Assembly: GCF_030272615.1 (NCBI RefSeq)
Contig: NC_081406.1
Coordinates: forward strand, 188,340,391-188,404,390
Reading direction: 5' to 3'
Length of the DNA: 64,000 bases
Source of the DNA: Cryptomeria japonica
Taxonomy: Eukaryota > Streptophyta > Pinopsida > Cupressales > Cupressaceae
The notes beneath the pieces were generated by a model. The model was not told the origin of the DNA, made no database searches, and saw nothing but the letters and a program-made list of their open reading frames with translations. The position numbers and the translations under genes were made by a program. This document shows positions 22,482 through 33,974 of the stretch, in pieces (position 1 is the first letter of the stretch; each line of letters opens with the position of its first letter).

Positions 22482-23040
22482 TTGGAGCTTTTAAAACTTT
22501 CACCTGCACATAAAGAAATTCTTGAACGAGCATTAGTAGATACAACCGTATCCAAAGATCTTGATATCAATCAATTCCAAACCATGGTGGGACACCTCAC
22601 AACCCCTCATTTCTTATCATTCACTGATGAAGATGACATGTCTTTGCAACACCCTCACAATGCTCCCTTACATATGGAAGTCCTCATCCACAAAACACGA
22701 GTTAAGCATGTTCTAATAAATGGTGGAGCTAGCCTAAATATTTGCTCATTGAGTCTTGTTCATGCCTTAGGATATTCAGAAGATGCAGTTGAAGTCCAGA
22801 AAAGGATCACTATAAAAGCCTATGATGAAGAAGAATGTTCCTCCAAGGGAATTGTGATACTACCAATCAGAGTGGGACCTCTACAAAAAGACACAGCATG
22901 CCAAGTTCTAGACTTGGACCTATCATATAATGTGCTCCTAGGGAGACCATGGATACATGAATTTCAAGATGTCCCATCAACTTAGCATCAATGTGTCAAA
23001 TTTTCCTATGAAGGACAAGAAATCACAATATCTGCATATG
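22482..23040 (+). pseudogene. Tat-like aspartic protease
   Basis: After SILELLKLSPAHKEILERAL, typical of the region before the protease, comes VLINGGASLNI (about 22710-22740). That is the active-site block with the catalytic Asp changed to Asn, a single G-to-A change. YNVLLGRPWIHE (about 22930-22965) is the conserved C-terminal half. A stop follows at 22983. Confidence 0.87.
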
Positions 23041-24530
23041 CAAATCTATTTTGATATTGTAGCAATTTAAAAATGGCTCGGGAATTAATTGTTCCTCATA
23101 ACAAAGAAGCAACATCTTCGAGCACACAATCCAAGGAAAAATCATTTACCTCTATTCTGTCAAGTATGGAAAAACAAATGCAGCTAAGAGATCAAGGGAA
23201 TGGAGAATATTCAATATCACAATTACTAGTTTCTCCTAAATCCTTGGGAAAACCATCAAACTCTAAACAACAACCAATTGTGAAGAATCTTCCAATATTT
23301 GATGGAGCATTCATTAGTGTTGGAACCTTATCAGAGGAAACATAAGACAAAGATGTGCTACAGTGGCTATACAAAGATGAAGAAGTTCAACAAAATGTCA
23401 ACAATTTCAGAATACCTACAGAAAAAAATGGAAAAGGATTCAACATTCTTCGAAGGATGGGATACACTGGAATAGGCCCTATAGGAAAAAGAAAAGAAGG
23501 TATCTCAGAACCTATTCAGCCTCATACTCAACATACTATAGAAAAAATAGGTTTGGGATATGGACAAATCACCCTACCAAAAGACACATCTTTTAGTCAA
23601 CAACAAGAGGAATATGAAAATAGACAAGAACAATTGGCAATTGAAAGGGAAAAAAAATCTGCTCAGCAACAAGCACAAGCAAACACAAAATGGCAAAAGA
23701 AGCAAGCTTCAAATCAACAAGAGAAACAAACTAAAAACATCTCTCAAGTAGCATTAAATCTCAATCAAAACAAGAAAGAAGCTAATATAAGTTCAGGAGA
23801 ACTCATAGAAAAGTTGACAAAACTCAATCTCAGTCCTGAAGAGGTTGAATATGAAAGAAGGAAAAGTATAGCCAGAAAAGTAGAAGAAATGTTATATGAC
23901 CAAATCTATAGATTGCAGGCTGCAAGTGATATAGAATCTAATGAATGGGAATGGGATTCATATCACTCTAGAGAATCAGCTGAAGAAAAATGCTTTGAAG
24001 GAGATGTAGAAGTTGATGTAGTTCACAAGTATGCAAGACAAACGTCGGGAATTAGTTCACTTGAATTGGAATCACATTTGGCTAACTTGGACTTAACTGA
24101 GGATGATCACGAACTTCTTACGTGAGATCATTCTAATGAGAGTATCATTCTAGAAATCAACACACATATTGAAAACTTTGATACATCCATCATGACCCTT
24201 GAAACACTTGAAACATCCCAACCTAAAGATCCCTTACCTCTAATCCACCCCGAGCTTATTGATTGGGAAAATGAAGGACATACTACCATTGATACCTTTC
24301 CAAATGACCATGCCATATCTATATATCTTAATGCAATTGAACCTATAACAACTCTCACCAGAAATGTCAACAACACATCTTCCAGTCAAGTGGGTGCCAA
24401 ATCTCCTAGTCACAAAAGTGAAAGTAAAGAAAACAATATCAGGTCTAATGCTGAAAACCATTTATTGGCAACATTGGACTAGGAAAAAGTAAAAACAAAG
24501 GACGCATCTAATGGTGAAAACCTCCTTGAG
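23041..24530 (+). pseudogene. Linker with G-patch-like domain, between protease and RT
   Basis: About 500 codons in the pol frame. Around 23424-23570 the protein reads GKGFNILRRMGYTGIG and IEKIGLGYG, with the glycine spacing of a G-patch, a domain that commonly contacts RNA helicases or nucleic acid. The rest is Gln/Lys/Glu-rich with coiled-coil character (about 23590-23900) and then acidic. Stops at 23343, 24123 and 24480. G-patch-like segments are known in some plant Gypsy elements, so the domain is not in itself new. The linker's role is unknown. Confidence 0.6.
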
Positions 24531-25490
24531 GTGCCAAAAGATGGGAGATTTGACACTTTACCTGAGCACTATCAAGAAAGGTCATCCATCTTGATCGAAC
24601 AAACAGAGGTAGTTAGCATTGGCACAACAGAACAACCAAAGATTCTTCATCCAACAACATCTTTATCAGAGGTAGAAATGCAACAATATGTGGAATTCTT
24701 CAAACGAAGGAAAATCAATTTTGCTTGGTCATATGCAGACATGCCAGGGTTAGATCCAAAGCTTATTAAGCATCTCTTGAATGTTAGTCCAGGAGCCAAA
24801 CCAGTTAAACAGAAGTTAAGGAAAATGCATCCACATATCACTCTCCTAGTTAAGGCAGAACTAAAGAAATTACTAGATGTTGGATTCATCAGACCTGTAG
24901 CTTATCCTCAATGGGTATCCAACATTGTTCTTATTTCAAAACCAAATAAAAGCATCAAAATATGCACAGACTTTAGAGATCTTAATAACGCATGTCCAAA
25001 GGATGACTCTCCTTTGCCTAACATCGACATCATTGTAGATTTAACTGCTAGACACTCCATGTTTTCTCTAATGGATGGTTTCTCCAGATACAATCAGATC
25101 AAAATAGCACCCAAAGATCAAGAAAAGACAACTTTCACATGCCTATGGGGTACTTTCTGCTAGAAAGTCATGCCTTTTGGATTAAAGAATGCATGTGCTA
25201 CATATCAAAGAGCTATGACAACTATATTTCATGACGTGATGCATACATTCATGGAAGACTATGTGGATGACATATTGGCTAAATCATACAACAAAGAAGA
25301 ACATATAGAGATACTGGAAAAGATCTTTGACAGGTTAGAACAATACAAGCTAAGGCTAAATCCTAAGAAATGTGCCTTTGGTGTTACTTCAGGAAAGCTA
25401 TTGGGATACATTGTTTCAACAACAGGTATCAAATTAGATCCAGCTAAAGTAAAAGAAATCATGGAAATGGCATCTTGAAAGAATATCAGT
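24531..25490 (+). pseudogene. Tat-like reverse transcriptase
   Basis: Open except for one stop near 25161 (FC*KVMPFGL). Motifs: FAWSYADMPGLDP, KLLDVGFIRPVAYPQWVSN, KICTDFRDLNNACPKDD, FSLMDGFSRYNQI (first catalytic Asp), MPFGLKNACATYQRAM, YVDDILAKS (catalytic pair intact), LRLNPKKCAFGV. It is full length for a Gypsy RT domain, with no frameshift. It ends at a stop after MEMAS at 25476. Confidence 0.94.
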
Positions 25491-26130
25491 CAACTAAGAT
25501 CACTACAAGGAAGACTCCAGTCAATTAGAATATTTGTGGCTCAATTAGAAAACAAATGTCAACCATTTACTCACCTATTGCACAAACATGTTAATTTCAA
25601 ATGGGACCATTAATGTGAAGAAGCATTCAACAAAATCAGGGCATATCTCATGCAACCACCTATTCTAATGTCACCAATTCCAGGAAAGCCATTATTACTC
25701 TATGTATCAACTACCGAAGCATCATTGGGAGTTTTGCTCGCACAAGAGGATAAGGAAGGAAAAGAACGAGCCATCTACTACTTCAGCAGAATACTAGTGG
25801 GATATGAGGTTAATTATTCATCAATAGAAAAAGCATGCTTGGAAGTAGTTTTTGCTTCTCAAAAACTATGACACTATTTACTATCTCACTCCATCAAGTT
25901 AATAGCTAAAATCAATCCTCTGAAGTATTTTCTCAGCAAAGCCACATTGATAGGACGATTAGCAAAATGGATCATGATTCTAAGCGAGTTTGATATCGAA
26001 TATATTGACAAAAAATCTATCAAGGGACAAGTCATCATAGATCAACTAGAAGACACACCACTTCAAGATGATCATCCTCTACAGATTGAATTTCTTGATG
26101 CTAATATCCTAACAGTCACAACAAAAGCAT
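25491..26130 (+). pseudogene. Tat-like first RNase H domain and tether
   Basis: Continues in the RT frame with stops near 25610, 25869 and 26130. LLLYVSTTEASLGVLLAQED followed by AIYYFSRILVGYEVNYSSIEKACLEVVFA is the Gypsy RNase H in the degenerate form found in Tat elements: the first acidic residue is replaced by Ser. LIGRLAKWIMILSEFDIEY and KGQVIIDQL close the domain. Confidence 0.88.
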
Positions 26131-26700
26131 GACAATTATACTTTAATGGTTCATATACACAACATGGGTCAGGAGAAGGAATTCTATTCATCACACCAAA
26201 AGTTCATACAATCCCAAAAGCATACAAATTAAGCTTTCCATGCACAAACAATATAGCAGAATATGAAGCTTTAGTTACAGGTATCAAAATGGTTGTAGAA
26301 TGGAACATTAAACAACTTCAATTCTTTGGAGACTCTCAGCTTGTCATTAATCAAATCAATGATGACTATCACATAAAAGATGACAAACTCATGCCTTACA
26401 AAAAGATAGTGGATGATATCAAGAAGTACTTTGTAGAAATAACTTTTGAACAGATTCCAAGAAATGAAAACAAAGTAGCAGACGCCATGGCTACACTTGC
26501 TTCTCTCCTTCAGACACACGAAAATCAACATCATTATGAATTCCTGGTGGAAGAGTTGTTTCATCCCGCCTTTAATTGTCCTAATTCCCAAACCATTTGT
26601 CAACTTATTGGACATGATTCCTCTCGCTATGGCCAAAATTACACATACCTAAAAGATAATATCTTACCTCCCGACTTATCAAAAAATCAAAAGAGAAACT
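26131..26700 (+). pseudogene. Tat-like second RNase H domain
   Basis: An additional RNase H of the kind that marks the Tat lineage: LYFNGSYTQHGSGEG (the usual YFDGS with Asp changed to Asn), NNIAEYEALVTGIKM (Glu), FFGDSQLVINQ (Asp) and NKVADAMATLAS. Three of the four acidic positions remain. Open from 26133 into integrase without a stop until after the zinc region. Confidence 0.9.
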
Positions 26701-27870
26701 TTATTCTCCAATCCTCCCATTTTACTCTTGTCATGGATACCTTGTTTAAACGAGGTCTAGACAGTACTCTCTTAAGATGTCTCAAACAAGAAGAATCTGA
26801 GAAGGCCTTACATGAAGTCCATAATGACATTTGTGGCACTCAGTCAAGTGGTCTTACCCTTTCGAAAAAACTCATGCGCTTGGGCTATTATTGGCCGACT
26901 ATGGAATGAGATTCTTTTCAGATAGCGAGAACATGCAAACAATATCAAATCCATGGGAACTTGATTCATGCACCATCACAAGAACTTCATGCTTTAGCAA
27001 AATCTTGGATTTTCCAATGGGGTCTTGATCTGGTAGGAAAGATAAATCCTTCTTCATCAAATGGACACAAATTCATCCTGGTAGCTACAGAATATTTCAC
27101 AAAATGGATTGAAGCAGTACCTCTCATAAAAATCACAAGAAAACAAATTGCTTTATTTATCTTGAGCTACATCATCTGTCACTATCGAATACCAATGACC
27201 ATTATGACTGATAATGGGCGACCATTCAAGAATCAATATATACAAGAGCTATGTGAGAAGTTCAAAATCCAGCACAGATTCTCCACACCATATTATCCAT
27301 AGGGAAATGGACAGGCAGAAGCATCTAGCAAAACTATTCTGAAAATCCTCAAAAAGACACTAATGATGCTGGAAAAGATTGGCATATTCAACTGAACCCT
27401 GCTCTCTGGGCTTACCACACCAGTATCCGCACAATGCCACACCCTTGTCTCTTGTATATGGATTAGAAGCCATATTGCCAATCAAAGTAGAGATACCCTC
27501 TCTATGTGTATGACTAGAAGGACTCTTCCCAGATGAAGAACAAAGAGTATCTAGACTGCAAGTGTTAGAACTAATCCATGAATGAAGACAAAATGCCTTT
27601 GATCATTTAAAGGTATATCAACAAAGAATGTGTTGAATCTATAATCACAAGGTTAAACCATGAATCTTTCAAGTGGGAGAACTAGTGCTAAAGGAAAATC
27701 CACGCAACTAGGCAGATCGAGAAAAGAAAGGAAAATTTGAACCAAACTGGTTAGGTTCGTTTGTGGTCACAACAGTATTTGGATCGGTAGCATATCAACT
27801 ATCAACACAGGACGGCGACCAACTTGAGGAACCCATCAATAGCATGCACCTAAAGAAATTCTATTTCTGA
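26701..27870 (+). pseudogene. Tat-like integrase and end of pol
   Basis: The zinc region is near 26800-26950 (HEVHNDICGTQSSG, then ARTCKQYQ). The core is open 26961-27302: WGLDLVGKI (Asp), MTDNGRPFKNQY (Asp), then GNGQAEASSKTI (Glu) just after a stop at 27301. So the DDE residues remain. From about 27330 the frame is disturbed. The last recognisable codons, MHLKKFYF and a stop at 27868-27870, match the usual end of Tat pol. Confidence 0.88.
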
Positions 27871-28085
27871 AAAATAAAAAAAAATTAAAAACAGTGAAAA
27901 ATCAGAAAAATCAAAAACAGTGAAAAATCAGAAAAATCAAAAACAGTGAAAAATCAGAAAAATAAAAAACAGTGAAAAAATCAGAAAAAATAAAAAAAGG
28001 GAAAAATAAGAAAAAATAAAAAAAGTGAAAAAGAAAAAGAAATAAAAAATAAAAATCAAATATCAAAAAAAGTGCAATAAAAACA
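27871..28085 (+). repeat. Purine-rich tandem repeat after Tat-like pol
   Basis: Units of roughly 26-28 bp built from AAAAACAGTGAAAAATCAG follow the pol stop directly. They become more degenerate toward 28080. Almost pure A/G on this strand. Confidence 0.85.
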
Positions 28086-29726
28086 GACGGTGAAAACCTA
28101 GCAAATAGACGCTATCTGTCTACTAGCTCTTCCATCTATTAGTTCATGCATTTTCCTGCTTGCATTCATTCACATTCCATCAGCGCTATCCATATCCATC
28201 ATAAGCCTTTGTGCATACGTAGACATCCCAGGTGGCTTCTTGCCATGGTTTGGATCATTGGATATATCATAACGACTTTGTTTCTAGGCTTGGGGCAAAA
28301 TCCTGCACCTAGCCGGGGGCAAAACCTTGATCAATTTGAGCTAAATCAAACAAGTAGAACAATAGTTAGACAACTCTTATCAAAGCAAAAACTGAGACAC
28401 ATCCAACATTGAACACGAGATCAAACTATCAACTATCAAGCTATCACAAAATCAATCTAAGCACATGACACACTTTTCAGTGGATAATGTCTTTTTGGAT
28501 AATGATTTTAACATGATTGTTTAACTTTTCTATATTGATTTTCGCTATCATGATTTCTGAGTGACTCCAGGATGTCTTTGACTAGAGGAACAAGGAAGAA
28601 ACATGATATTTTTCTTGTCTGTTGTCTGAAAATTAATTATTAATATGTGCAAATTTGTCTCGGGACATGATCATGGGAGTATCATTGAAGACATTTCCGA
28701 TTTGTGTATTGAAATGATTAATATTGTCTGTTTTATACAAGCAACACTTAGGTCATCTTGGTTCAATTATTCCTCGATGCTTGTGCTAACTTTCTATATC
28801 AAAATCCAGGAAAGAAGTGCTCAGGTCATCATGGTCTAATTATACCATCGATGTTTGCACTCACTTCCCACATTTCAAAAGCTCAATGATGACAAAAATG
28901 CAAAATAATCTAGTGACTGGTCCGATCATAGTTTGCATTCCATTGCATTTTTCATTTGCATTTTATCTTGCATTTCATTCTTGCATGGGATCATAAAAGC
29001 TCCTTTTATCCAAGGTTAAATCTATCGCAGGAATCATCAAGTATCATCACAAGTGTATACGCAATCAAAATGATGACTCATATATCTTCAGATATTGTCG
29101 ACCCAACAAAAATCTTATGCTATCTCCCTCAATAGAATCAACATCAGCATATCCAAAAATCTCTGCAACTTGATATCAACAAACTGTTAGTTCTTTATCT
29201 ATCAACCTTATCAAATCAAATCAATCAATAAAACCTAATCGATTCTGATAATGTTTTATACAGGATGAATCCTTCTTGAAACTAGATGATCTAATTCTGA
29301 TTCATGTCTTATACAGGATGTATCCTTCCTGAAACTAGACGCTCTAATCATGTCTTATACAGGATGAATCCTTCTTAAAACTAGACGCTTTGATCATATT
29401 TGTCTTATACAGGATGAATCCTTCCTAAAACCAGACTGAATCTCAATCTTATCAATCTAATCAATCAAGATTTATCAATCTTATCCATCTAAGCAATCAA
29501 GCTAATCGAAGAACTCCCACTTTCATCAAAACATAGTTGCAGAGATCAAATCAAATCTATCAGGATATCAATCTCGTAAATCTCAATTAATCTCTCGAGG
29601 GGGCATCATCGTACCAGAATTTAACAATCAAGAGATGGGGCATCCTATCAAATCAATATCATTATCAAAATGAGATTATTCTTTGAATCAATGCATCATC
29701 ACACCTCGCTTCAAAGAGGGGCAAAA
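28086..29726 (+). other. 3' untranslated spacer and polypurine tract of the Tat-like element
   Basis: No protein-coding signal. The spacer contains purine-rich phrases such as CTTGGGGCAAAATCC (about 28290) and GAGGGGGCATCA (about 29596), and a four-copy repeat listed separately. It ends in CAAAGAGGGGCAAAA (29712-29726), which immediately precedes the LTR and is the plus-strand primer. Confidence 0.75.
29253..29446 (+). repeat. Four-copy direct repeat in the Tat-like 3' spacer
   Basis: Four copies of a unit of about 45-60 bp, each with TTATACAGGATGAATCC (or TGTATCC) followed by TTCCTGAAACTAGACG variants. Spacing between copies varies, so it is not a CRISPR-like or satellite array. Confidence 0.85.
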
Positions 29727-30746
29727 TGTATACACCTAAAAATGGTCTGAAGATAATTAATTAAATAAGCAATTATTTAATTAATCCTCCTCCCCAATTT
29801 AATTGAATTCATCAACAATTTGATTAAATTTCCCCTTTCATCTACTTATTAATAAATCTAAGGATTTATTTAATAGGTTCATTCTAATAATCCCCTTTGA
29901 TTAATTAATTCAAATTAATTAATTCCCTCCACCAAAATCATTTCTTCTAAATTTCCTAATTAATTAAAACAAATCATTCATGAGTTGTTTAGATTAATTA
30001 TCCTTTTCCTATTATTTGAATTTTTAAATTCAAATTCTCCTAACTCCTAACCACTCCTAAACCTAACCCATTCTACCTACCCACCATGTCCCCTTTCATC
30101 CAACCTCTTCTAGAACCTTTGTGACACTTGTCACTAAGTGCTCCCTTTCATCTAACTCCTTCTAGAAGCCTCTTGACACTTGTCACCATATAGATGACAA
30201 ATGTTCCCTTTAATCCAACCCCCTTTGCCATCCTCCTCCAATTTAACCATTGATATCTTTAGATCAATCTTGATCATTGATTCTTGCCACCTCACCCCTA
30301 GCCTTGTAAAATCCTATAAATAGACCTCATTTTGGAGCACAAAGGGTCCCAATTTCATATCATTTTTTGCATATCGATTGATTATTATCTCATTTTCATC
30401 TTATGCGTTGTTACTATAGGCATCTAGCTTCTAGTTTATCATCTTTGGCAATGTTATCATGCTCAATTTTAGCTTAATTGCATCTTAATCCTAGTTCATT
30501 TTCTAGATTAATCATGAACTCATGTAGCTCAATCATACTATTCTTGCTAGATCATGCGTTTTCATAATTCAAATCCTCCATCTAAGTGTAGTCAAGTCAC
30601 TGGAATATGCATAATCAGATTTGAGAGCATTTTTCATACTCACATTTACTAGGAGGCAATAAGTCGATTAGCTATGGTTTTGTCTCTCATTGTTTCAATT
30701 TACTAACCATTTCTTGTAATGATTTATTGAGTGCATTGTGGTTGCA
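29727..30746 (+). repeat. 3' LTR of the Tat-like element
   Basis: Starts TGTATACACC directly after the polypurine tract. It has a perfect AT palindrome (arms 29756-29768 and 29773-29785) and a TATA box (CCTATAAATAG) near 30311. The end is uncertain; GTGGTTGCA at about 30746 is a plausible CA terminus, judged by the TATA-to-end distance in the solo LTRs. Confidence 0.7.
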
Positions 30747-32313
30747 GATACAAGTACACTTCATAGAGCACGATAGTTTATACTTTTTTATGGTTATAGC
30801 CTTAATAGAGAACTCTATTTTTCTTAAGCATGCTATAGAAAAAGATCATTTGTAAAATAAAAAATAACTTGCAACCTATATTTAGTTGTCTAATTTTGAC
30901 AAAAGATGAGACATGTTATGGGACTTTTTTCTTAAAGTGAAAATAATATTAAGCATTAAAAAAAGATAGAAAATAAAAGGATAATGTAATCCATTTATTA
31001 CAATAGAGATTAAGGAATAAATATTTGAAAACTCTTTTTAAATGGAGAAATAATTATATTTATTATTTTTTTTTAAGGGTAACCTTAGTGAAAGGGTGTG
31101 ATGCTTTGAAAACCATTCCTTAAGACTTATATAAGTCATTTATGTGGGACTTGGAAAAAGGAGGTATGTACATCATACAAAGACAAATAAAGAGAAAACA
31201 AAGGAATTTAAGGGCACAAAAGAGTGAATATTAAGGTCATTAGTTGGTATTGAGGAATTTGAAGAAGGGGTGCATAACATTTGTCCAAATTGGGGTACAT
31301 TGTACACATGAGGGTGTCCTTGCCAAGGCAATATTGTTTATGTCATGAGGCACATTTGGTTCTATGTATGAACCATTTCCTATGCTATTTATGTTATGAG
31401 GTAGGTTTGGTTTTGTGTAAGAACTAGTTTCCTTTGGGAGTTCTTTCTTGTTGTGGAGAGCCTAGACCTATGACTATTCCTCTAAGTGTTGGATAAGAGC
31501 CTCTTCATATTTTATAAATATATGTTCATAAATAGTTTTTTGTAGTTATTAATGTTTCATTGATTTAATTGTTATTGCAGATTAATGTTGATAAAGTTTA
31601 TTGATTAAACATTTGTTTTTTATTAAAGTAAAAGAAGGTTTTGAAGGGGCCTCGAAACCCTTTACAAAAGGACCTTACAAGATAAAAGCATTAAGAAACC
31701 AGGAGGACCAAACATTAGGAAAACCAACATAATAACTAGAGAAAACAACTAGCAAAAAACCAGCCAGACCTAATAAAAGGAACTAATTTATATTTTTCAA
31801 GGCATTAGCCAAGTTACTGTTAATCCCATACAGGTCATTGATATTATCCCTAAGATTAGGGATATCCTTAGCAGAAGTAGTAGTAGCTTTCTTAACACTC
31901 ACTCTAGTTCTCTTTGCTACTCCACCAGGTGTAGCTTCCCCACTTCCAATCTTGATTGCATCTTCATCCATGTCGAGGTCCACCACTGGTTTGGGAGAGC
32001 TGGAGTTATTGAGGACCTTCGAAATATCCTCTAGGTTCTTTGTAACTACAGACAAGATGTTATTGATTAAATATTTATTGCATATCTTTATTTGCTATGT
32101 TTTAACTTTAATCAAGATGAGAAAATAGATTAATGTAATTCTATTAAAATATTACCTTAAGTACATTTAACATTAGAATCTTATTCCAAATAAATAAATT
32201 ACCTTATCACTAAATGCACAATCATCTAGAAGGGTAAACAAAAAATTACATTAGGGTGAAAGGGGATTCACATTTCTTTTTAATGTCATAAAAAGCCTAA
32301 TTTCAAATAAAAG
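30747..32313. other. AT-rich spacer
   Basis: Mostly A/T-rich non-coding sequence with poly-T and poly-A runs (about 31070). The only protein-like stretch is the small minus-strand ORF listed next. No LTR boundary is evident. Confidence 0.6.
31783..32055 (-). CDS. Short unrecognised ORF, 90 codons
   Basis: I do not recognise it. The product is acidic in the middle (DLDMDEDAIKIGSG), then basic with many Ser/Thr (KRTRVSVKKATTTSAKD), and ends in an Asn-rich stretch. No signal peptide or membrane segment. Plus-strand text downstream (about 31640-31680) reads GGGGCCTCGAAACCC, a phrase I associate with 3' ends of plant retroelement ORFs, so it may be the tail of a LINE-like or other element. It could equally be chance. 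Confidence 0.25.
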   Translation of the reverse strand: MSVVTKNLEDISKVLNNSSSPKPVVDLDMDEDAIKIGSGEATPGGVAKRTRVSVKKATTTSAKDIPNLRDNINDLYGINSNLANALKNIN

Positions 32314-32504
32314 TGTAGACACCAAAAGATTGTCCAATGTCAGTGCAACGATATTTTACTAATTTTCATCTAAACTGATTAACGAATTTTATTATTTAAT
32401 TAAATTAATCATCTTCTTCATTCCCTATAGTTAAATAAATCTTAATTATTTAACTATTGTTTCTTCTAAAATCCTCGATTAAATAATTTGATTTTATTTA
32501 ATTT
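32314..32504 (+). repeat. Truncated Tat-like LTR start
   Basis: TGTAGACACCAAAAGATTGTCC resembles the starts of the LTRs at 15004 and 29727, and is followed by AT-rich partly palindromic stretches as in those LTRs. It is cut off at 32504, where another LTR begins. Confidence 0.55.
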
Positions 32505-33295
32505 GTTGGCATTCTACACTCTTATGAGAATAGTTTATGTTGTCATTGATGGCAACCAAATGGCAAACATCTGTCAACCCATCGACAGTTACTGACATTG
32601 GCAACAAACTTCTACATACATTGACAGGCACCTCACCAACAGTGGCAATAATGCATACCACCACTCAGGTCGACATGGAATAAACTTTATTTATTGTTTG
32701 ATATTGTAATTATCTTTTGTAAAAGCTGACATGGCATATTGTAAAAGACTCATATATATGCATGAGATCTTATAGGTCATTTTGTAAGAGAGAGAGGAGA
32801 TGATAAAAAGGTTAGATGATATTTTGTTATAGTTGATAGCAAAGGTTTTGGTAATAGACTGAGCTTAAACCGGTACTGAACCTGACATAGTTGATGTTGA
32901 TTTGGAGCAGTACATTGTATTGGATTTTGATAATCCATTTTGTAAGTCAGTGAGACTTTTGTTTTGTGATTGAGCAGTGAGCTCTAGGTTGCTAGCCTTC
33001 CTACATGTGCAGTCCCCTCATTGTAAGTAATATTTATTCATTGGCTAGTGAGTGAATATTCTGGGTCACAAATCCTACCGAGGTTTTCCCACACCGGGTT
33101 TCCTCGTTAAATATCTTGTGTTATGATGTATTCTCTATGTTGTCTCTGTTATTCTTATTTGCTGCATTAATTCTTATTTACCGGTACATTGTTTTGGGAT
33201 ACAAAGTTCTTAATAAGTTTAAATATTCTGAAAAACCGGTTAGACACTGATTCACCCCCCTCTCAGTGTCTTTGGGACTGTCATTGATTCTAACA
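32505..33295 (+). repeat. LTR with Copia-group landmarks, joined to a deleted Copia 3' end
   Basis: 791 bp, TGTTGGCATTC...TTCTAACA. It has the C-run motif (TTCACCCCCCTCTCAGTG, about 33250-33267) and a hairpin block (33079-33106) in which the outer stem is CGAGG/CCTCG. It is followed not by a full primer site but directly by RNase H coding sequence, so the internal region is deleted. The LTR downstream at 33975 is another family. Confidence 0.75.
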
Positions 33296-33602
33296 ATTAG
33301 TATTATGGATTAAACAAATATTGAATGACATAAAGGTAAAATGCAAAGAACCTATAATCATCTATTGTGATAATTCAACAGCAATTGATATATCTAAGAA
33401 TCCGGTATTTCACTCTAAAACTAAACATGTTTCTATCAAATACAATTTTCTAAAACAGAATGTAGAAGCAAAAGAAGTAAGATTGGTTTATGTGAATACT
33501 AAAGAGCAGATTGTAGACATCTTTACTATTCCTTTGCCCAAGGAAACTTTTGAATATCTCAGAGAGCAATTTTGGGTCATACCCTCACCGGTAGAGACTT
33601 AG
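33296..33602 (+). pseudogene. Copia RNase H C-terminal fragment
   Basis: Open reading frame without stops: VLWIKQILNDIKVKCKE, IYCDNSTAIDISKNPVFHSKTKHVSIKYNF (with the last catalytic Asp), then YVNTKEQIVDIFT and LPKETFEYLREQ to a stop at 33600-33602. It is the last third of the Copia RNase H; everything upstream in pol is deleted. Closest by eye to Copia-2 and Copia-1 here. Confidence 0.93.
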
Positions 33603-33974
33603 ATAGTTGATGCTTGGCATCAAACCAACAGAATTTATAGAGAAACCTTTTTCTAGCTTTGATGGAGGAGAGCTACTTCTCAGGGGGAGTAATTGGATAA
33701 GTTGGTATTTGTAATTGGTTCTATGAACTAGTTGTATCTGGTATTTGTTTTGCTTTGGCATTTGATGTCAAAGGGGGAGAGATATCTATGGAAAAGCACA
33801 TTATCCTTTGAGGAGAGATTATTTTTTAGGGGAGTGATTATACAGATGCAGAGATGATTTGTATTTTGATTTCTGGTATTGATCTATTCTGGAGATTGTT
33901 GGTTTTTGGTTTTTTTGCTTTGGAACTTAGATGGTTTTTCCATCTTGTGTTGCCATCAATGCCAAAGGGGGAGA
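33603..33974 (+). other. Copia 3' untranslated region with several PPT-like motifs
   Basis: Four purine motifs: CTCAGGGGGAGTAA (about 33678-33691), CAAAGGGGGAGAGAT (33769-33783), TAGGGGAGTG (about 33827-33836) and the true PPT CCAAAGGGGGAGAT (33961-33974) abutting the LTR. Confidence 0.75.

Larger units (their letters stand above)
21030..30746 (+). mobile_element. Tat-like Gypsy element lacking its 5' LTR
   Basis: Plus-strand gag, protease, G-patch-like segment, RT, RNase H, a second RNase H-like domain and integrase (21030-27870). A long untranslated spacer, a polypurine tract (29712-29726) and a 3' LTR from 29727 follow. The second RNase H and long 3' spacer are features of the Tat lineage. 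The coding region keeps one frame from 22482 to about 27300 and, separately, from 21030 to 22443, with one frameshift near 22450 and many stops. The 5' LTR, PBS and gag start are missing. Confidence 0.88.

Noticed and set aside
28146-28412. 88-codon ORF after Tat-like pol
   Set aside because: It is in the 3' untranslated spacer of the element and has no recognisable domain.
29253-29446. Four-copy repeat considered as CRISPR-like
   Set aside because: Units are long, unequal in spacing and lie in the 3' spacer of a plant retroelement.
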